From JANQPX01 sp039197065 (GTDB taxonomy: Bacteria > Pseudomonadota > Alphaproteobacteria > Geminicoccales > Geminicoccaceae), in the NCBI GenBank assembly GCA_039197065.1, contig JBCCUL010000037.1, positions 26,251 to 90,250 of the forward strand: a stretch of 64,000 nucleotides of DNA, written 5' to 3'. The notes beneath the pieces were generated by a model. That model worked only from the letters and a program-made list of their open reading frames with translations, had not been told where the DNA came from and made no database searches. The translations under genes were made by a program, and so were the position numbers. The number at the start of each line of letters is the position of its first letter. Within the stretch, counting starts at the first letter, position 1. Below, piece after piece: positions 59,935-64,000 of this stretch.

Positions 59935-62247
59935 TCACGACCCCGCGAACAGCTCGAGCTGATCGCCGGCGATCGCTTCGAAGCTGCTGTCGACGAAACC
60001 GAGAATGCCGTCGGCGACGGGCGCCAGCTGGCGTTGTTCGTAATGTTTGTAGTCCGGCCTCGGGATCGCATCGACCACCGGCTCCGGGCCATGCCGGGTG
60101 ATCACATAGCGGATCCAGCGCTCGGGTCGATCGAGCTTGCGCGCCGCCTGGATGTGAGGCGGGACGTTACGGGTGTAATCGTCGAGATTTCGGCGCAGGC
60201 GTTTTCGGTAGACCAGTTCGTCGTCTAGCTTGCCGGCGCGCAGAGCATCGGTCGTGTCTTGAATAAAATCCTCGAAGGGCTCGCCAAGAAAGATCCGGCG
60301 ATAGAGCTCGCGCTGAAAGCGGCGCGCCAGCGGGGTCCAGTCGGTGCGCACGCTTTCCAGCCCCTTGAACACCAGATCTAGCTCGCCTTCGGACGTGCGG
60401 ATCAAGCCGGCATAGCGCTTCTTGCTGCCGGTCTCGGCGCCGCGGATGGTCGGCATCAAGAAGCGGAGAAAGTGGGTTTCGAACTCGATGTCCAGGAAGG
60501 ATTCGAGGCGAAAGACCTCGGCGATATGCCGGCGCCACCAGTCGTTCAGCGTCCCGGCAAGCGATGCGCCAAGCGCCCCGACATCGGCTTCGTTTCCCTG
60601 GTCGCGCGGCAGGATGAAGAGCGAGTCCGTATCGCCATAGATCACCTGATGGCCCTCGTGCTCGATGACGTCCCGGCTCTTTTGAATGATCTCATGGCCG
60701 CGCCGGGTGATGCTGCTTGTCAGCCTTGAATCCAGAAACCGGCAGCCGGTGGCGCCGAGCACGCCATAGAGCGAATTCATTAGGATCTTGACCGCCTGGG
60801 AAAGCGCGGCATGTCCATCGGCCTTCGCCTTGTCGCGCACCGCCCAGAGTTCGGCGACCAGCTCGGGGAGGATCGCTTGCTCTCTTGAAAAACTGGCGCC
60901 GTCGAAGCCCGGCACCGGGTCGTCGCCTGGGTGGACGAGGGCGAGCGGATCGATATGGAAGGTGCGGATGATGCTCGGATACAGGCTCTTGAAATCGAGC
61001 AGCAGAACATTGTCGTAAAGGCCGGGCCTGGAATCGATCACATAACCGCCGGGGCTGCCGGCCGTCGAGGAGACATCACCGGCATCCGGCGCGACATAGC
61101 CGGCCCGGTGCAGCCTCGGCAGATAGAGATGATCGACCGCGGCGACCGAGCCGCCGTAACGGTCCATGGCAAGCCCGGTCGCCGCGGCCCGCTCGCGGGC
61201 AAAGGCCAGCAGATTGGCCTTCTCGAAAATATCGAGGACGAGCCGGCAGTCGTCGAGATTGTAGGCGGCGAGCGCGACCGGGTCTTCCCGGTACATCCGC
61301 CGGATTTCCTCCAGCCGCTGATGGGGGTTATGGATCGTCTTGCCGCGTCCCAGAAGCTGGTTGGCGACGACATCCAGCTCGAAGCTCTCGAAAGCCCAGA
61401 AACCGGCCCGAAGAAGCTCGATGCCGTCAAGGGCCACCCGCCCCGGAAGGCGCGCGACCGCCATGCCGCGCGATGTCTCCGGCTGCAGGATCGTCGCCCG
61501 ATCATGGCCGCGGCCGATGGCAAACGGCAGATCGAATTCGGCGCATTTGCGCTCAATGAAATCGAGATCGAAGCCAGCAATGTTCCAGCCGAGCAGCAGA
61601 TCAGGATCCGCCCGTTCCAGCCAGGCGAAGAACCGCTGGATCAGAATTTTCTCATCCGCACACCAGACGATAGGAAGGTCGGACGGCGCTGTCCTCGGGC
61701 TTGCCGCCACGAACACCACGGCATCGTTCGGTGAAGCGGCGGCGATCGAATAGAGCGCCCCCGTCAGCCCTTCGGTTTCGATATCGATCGACAGATGGCG
61801 GAACGGCCGATCGTACCGGGTGCTTGCAAGCCGTGCGTTCCTTATTTCGACATAGCCGTCACGCTGGACCGGCTTCCCCTGGACGCTGCAGGCACCGGTG
61901 ATGAAGCGCTCCATCAAATAGCGGTCGCTCGGCTTGATGTCCGATTCGAACAGCGCGATGCCTCGAGCGTGGAACGCATCACGCGCGTCGCGAAGATCGC
62001 GCTGGCGCTGGAAATAGAGGCCGTCGACCGCTTGGTCGTTCAGATTATGCAAAGCAAGCCGTCGACGTTCGAAGGCGAGGTTGGCCGCCCAAGGACCCAG
62101 ATCATTGTCACGAGCGATGAAGCAGACGGCCTTTTGATCGCTGACGACCGCGCGCACAGGTCCGCCCTCGGTTGCGATCCAGTAGACGAGCTCCAGACCA
62201 TGATCACGGTCGCGCCATTGCCGGGTCAAAACAAAACCTTTGGCCAC
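59935..62247 (-). CDS. polB: DNA polymerase II (B family)
   Basis: 770 aa, GTG start; near the 783 aa of E. coli Pol II. N-terminal domain, 3'-5' exonuclease with LSIDIETEGLTG (Exo I), GWNIAGFDLDFIERKCAEF and YNLDDCRLVLDIF, then polymerase motifs DFKSLYPSIIRTF, SQAVKILMNSLYGVLGATG and YGDTDSLF. Acts in repair and translesion synthesis. I found no GTTC-N7-GTTC LexA site in its upstream region. Confidence 0.95.
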   Translation of the reverse strand: MAKGFVLTRQWRDRDHGLELVYWIATEGGPVRAVVSDQKAVCFIARDNDLGPWAANLAFERRRLALHNLNDQAVDGLYFQRQRDLRDARDAFHARGIALFESDIKPSDRYLMERFITGACSVQGKPVQRDGYVEIRNARLASTRYDRPFRHLSIDIETEGLTGALYSIAAASPNDAVVFVAASPRTAPSDLPIVWCADEKILIQRFFAWLERADPDLLLGWNIAGFDLDFIERKCAEFDLPFAIGRGHDRATILQPETSRGMAVARLPGRVALDGIELLRAGFWAFESFELDVVANQLLGRGKTIHNPHQRLEEIRRMYREDPVALAAYNLDDCRLVLDIFEKANLLAFARERAAATGLAMDRYGGSVAAVDHLYLPRLHRAGYVAPDAGDVSSTAGSPGGYVIDSRPGLYDNVLLLDFKSLYPSIIRTFHIDPLALVHPGDDPVPGFDGASFSREQAILPELVAELWAVRDKAKADGHAALSQAVKILMNSLYGVLGATGCRFLDSRLTSSITRRGHEIIQKSRDVIEHEGHQVIYGDTDSLFILPRDQGNEADVGALGASLAGTLNDWWRRHIAEVFRLESFLDIEFETHFLRFLMPTIRGAETGSKKRYAGLIRTSEGELDLVFKGLESVRTDWTPLARRFQRELYRRIFLGEPFEDFIQDTTDALRAGKLDDELVYRKRLRRNLDDYTRNVPPHIQAARKLDRPERWIRYVITRHGPEPVVDAIPRPDYKHYEQRQLAPVADGILGFVDSSFEAIAGDQLELFAGS

Positions 62248-62452
62248 GACATCGTTCGGATCGGTGATGGTTTTCCCCCTGATTGAGCCGCCGGTCGCGC
62301 TCTACGCCAAAGCTCAAGATACCGACCGTGCCGGCAAGCACGCCATCGCATCGAGGAGCCTAGCACAAACGATGCGAAGCTTTACCCTTCGAAGACGACC
62401 GGCCCGAAACGACCTGTTCCATAACATCGTCGGCAAGTCTGACGTCGGGAAA

Positions 62453-62480
62453 GAAAAAAGCCCGGTCGAAACCGGGCTTT
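62453..62480 (-). terminator. Strong intrinsic terminator, minus-strand direction
   Basis: AAAGCCCGGT (62457-62466) pairs perfectly with ACCGGGCTTT (62471-62480) around CGAA; on the minus strand the stem is followed by TTTTTTC. It would stop a transcript arriving from the right (62480-62640), where no protein gene is convincing, so a small RNA or short leader may end here. Confidence 0.75.
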
Positions 62481-62628
62481 CAAGTGAGGGGAGAACTTCA
62501 GGGAGATATCGACTTCCTTCGGGATAGGATTGCCGCGCTCGCCCATGTCGTCATGACTGCGGCTCAATTCGGATCTCGCATTCATCAGATCTGGTAGCCG
62601 GTCATGGGTCGCCCGATACCGGGTCGGT

Positions 62629-63200
62629 AAGCGTCAGCGCATCATGGAGCGGCGAAGCGGTCCGGTTGCTCGACATCGCGCCCGATCATCTTTGTCGCGG
62701 GTCTTTACCTGGGCGATGCAGGAGGGATCTGCAGATCGAAATCCCGTCGGCGACACCGCGAAACGTGCTGAACGGGCAGGGAGCGTGTTGTTTCTAAAGC
62801 TGAACTCCAGGCTATTTGGCGCGCGACCGATGAACCTGGAGACCATAACGCCATTGTTCGTCTCTTGCTGCTTACTGGTCGGCGCCGCCAGGAAGCTGGC
62901 GGCTTAGGGTGGCAGGCACTCGATCTCGAGAACGCGCTTTGGACCGTTCCGAGCGAGCGAACAAGGAACCGCCGCGCCCACGAAGTGCCGCTCTCGCGTC
63001 TCGCCTTGGATATCCTTGCTGGTTTAGCTTAGCAGTCCGATCGCGCACTTATTTTTGGGATAGGTGAAGGGCCATTTTCTGGATGGAGTCGCGCTAAGGC
63101 CCGCCTAGATCGAAAGTCTGGAGTCCTGAACTGGACTCTTCATGACCTGCGCAGAACCTTCGTCATTGAAATGGCGGAAATGGGTATTCAGCCACCAGAA
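62629..63200 (+). pseudogene. Tyrosine recombinase (phage-type integrase) remnant
   Basis: Three frames must be joined. Frame 1 (from 62644): RSSLSRVFTWAMQEGSADRN. After a shift near 62780: ERVVSKAELQAIWRATDEPG, VRLLLLTGRRQEAGGL and EVPLSRLALDILAGLA, ended by a TAG near 63030. A third piece: GVLNWTLHDLRRTFVIEMAE, with the HxLRR catalytic box. The 5' third is missing and the 3' end (the Tyr region) is cut at about 63200, where merF sequence begins. Confidence 0.85.
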
Positions 63201-63339
63201 GGCAGGCATCGCGGTAGACATAGCCGATCGCACCTGAGAGGCCGATGGTGCTCAAGGTCCAGGCCAATATTGGCGTGAAGCAGCACAAAGCAGCGATGAT
63301 GGTACCGATGATCCCAAAACCTAGAAGTTGGTCCTTCAC
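63163..63339 (-). pseudogene. Truncated merF-like mercury transport gene
   Basis: From GTG 63339 (GCGAGG upstream) the frame reads VKDQLLGFGIIGTIIAALCC, then FTPILAWTLSTIGLSGAIGY, then VYRDA. This is the first membrane helix, with its vicinal CC pair, and the linker of MerF. After VYRDA (about 63203) the sequence is the integrase remnant in reverse (CLLVAEYPFPPFQ) and stops, so the second helix is lost. Confidence 0.8.
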
Positions 63340-63391
63340 TGTTGGCCTCGCTCTGTGAAATGATACCGAATTCAATATCGATGCGTTATGC

Positions 63392-63412
63392 ATCCTGTAG
63401 TGGCTACAGGAT
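63392..63412. promoter_or_regulatory. MerR-type operator between merF and merR
   Basis: Perfect dyad ATCCTGTAG-TGG-CTACAGGAT, 9-bp arms. The form matches the dyads that MerR-family proteins bind between long-spaced -35 and -10 elements. It lies between the divergent merF and merR remnants, so the site outlived both genes. Confidence 0.75.
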
Positions 63413-63422
63413 CAAGCGCCAA

Positions 63423-63818
63423 ATGATCGATTTCCCGATAGGTTAGGCGGCCAGGCGAAGCGGCGTCACAATTGAGACGATCCGCTATTGCGAGCGCGAG
63501 GGCATCGTCCCCGTAGCGGAAAGGTCAGCGAACGGTCGTCGTCGTTATGATGCAAACGCCGTGGCGCGTCTCCGTTTTGTGAAGCGTTGACGCGATTTGG
63601 GGTTTTCGATTTCGGAAGTCAGAGCGCTGATGTCGCTTGCCTCCGATGAGAGTGCAAACTGCGCCAACGTCCAAAGCATTGGTGAGGCCCATCTCAACGA
63701 TGTGCGGGGCAAGATCGCCGATCTCAATCGCCTTGAAGCAGCATTGGTCGAACTGTTTTCTCATTGCGAAGCAGGAAGGACGGATTGTCCAATGCTAAAG
63801 GAACTTCTCGCGGACTAA
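63423..63818 (+). pseudogene. merR-family regulator with two in-frame stops
   Basis: One reading frame: MIDFPIG, TAG (63444-63446), then AARRSGVTIETIRYCEREGI, the HTH of MerR, RFVKR, TGA (63588-63590), then RDLGFSISEVRALMSLASDE and the C-terminal LNRLEAALVELFSHCEAGRT followed by DCPMLKELLAD. Three cysteines (NCAN, SHCEAG, TDCPM) match the Hg(II)-binding set of MerR. The nonsense codons break both the start of the HTH and the linker. Confidence 0.85.
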
Positions 63819-64000
63819 CGCGGTGTTGGAAGTGGCGGCTTTGGATCGAGGCTGTGCAAGCCGCCAGGCTGTTGACCTTGCCCGTTCCGAACGAAAAGCG
63901 CCGATCACGCGCATGCCGCCGAGCGTAGACATAGGCCGCCACGCTTATCCCGAGCGCCGCCGCGTGACTTGCCATGTGCAAGCCATCGGCGAGGAGCGCC
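63724..64000 (-). pseudogene. Cation diffusion facilitator transporter fragment, runs off the right edge
   Basis: From the edge: ALLADGLHMASHAAALGISV, then AAYVYARRHARDRRFSFGTG, then KVNSLAAC. This is TM2 and the following loop of CDF efflux proteins of the DmeF/CzcD type. Similarity ends near 63845; the remaining frame to 63724 reads backward through the merR 3' end. Most of the transporter after the second helix is deleted. Whether the part outside the window is intact is unknown. Confidence 0.75.

Noticed and set aside
62248..62460. LexA (SOS) box upstream of polB
   Set aside because: GTTC half-sites are present, but none is followed by GTTC at the 7-base spacing.

Overview
GC-rich window with the gene content and intergenic repeats of an alphaproteobacterium, most probably Hyphomicrobiales (Rhizobium/Aurantimonas-like). 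The order is inferred from protein similarity and from CTAGAGC-type and mosaic palindromic repeats; no rRNA or tRNA gene is visible to confirm it.

Layout. (1) 1-4.1 kb: an NAD-dependent formate dehydrogenase (fdsB, cut by the window edge, and fdsA). An IS5-family element sits exactly at the fdsA stop codon, followed by about 1.5 kb of repeats and gene-free DNA. (2) 6.5-8.8 kb: sucCD on the minus strand with its own terminator. (3) 9.0-19.8 kb: a plus-strand oxalate/C1 cluster: GntR regulator, oxalyl-CoA decarboxylase (oxc), formyl-CoA:oxalate CoA-transferase (frc), a formyltransferase resembling the hydrolase domain of 10-formyl-THF dehydrogenase, formate-THF ligase (fhs), a universal stress protein and a tripartite tricarboxylate-type (TTT) transporter. 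With fdsBA this forms a plausible route oxalate -> oxalyl-CoA -> formyl-CoA -> formate -> CO2 + NADH, or into the folate C1 pool. (4) 19.8-25.3 kb: accessory oxidoreductases (orphan molybdopterin large subunit, EamA exporter, double VOC protein, two flavin reductases) and a 20-bp minisatellite. (5) 25.2-33.5 kb: apbE, a CBS protein and a complete Na+-translocating NADH:quinone reductase operon nqrABCDEF plus nqrM. (6) 33.9-36.7 kb: a TIR-STAND-TPR protein, a candidate anti-phage gene. (7) 36.7-38.7 kb: a PEMT-like membrane methyltransferase and a quinone oxidoreductase, separated by palindromic repeats. (8) 38.7-56.7 kb: a long minus-strand catabolic cluster starting with an XRE-cupin regulator: peptide-type ABC importer, two CocE/NonD hydrolases, an alpha/beta hydrolase, an M81 (MlrC-like) peptidase, ThuA, Gfo/Idh and NTF2-like proteins, with a third CocE hydrolase divergent. 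(9) 57-62.2 kb: maleylacetate reductase-like enzyme, xylulokinase and DNA polymerase II. (10) 62.4-64 kb: a decayed mobile island with an integrase pseudogene fused to a truncated merF, a merR with two stops, an intact mer operator and a cut-off CDF transporter.

The most unusual signal is a pair of 81-bp palindromic elements. One lies in frame inside the transposase gene just before its first catalytic Asp. The other lies inside one copy of a 69-bp intergenic repeat whose two other copies are uninterrupted (empty sites). The two 81-bp copies differ by compensatory changes that keep a hairpin, which suggests a mobile, structure-selected, ORF-tolerated element comparable to Rickettsia palindromic elements.
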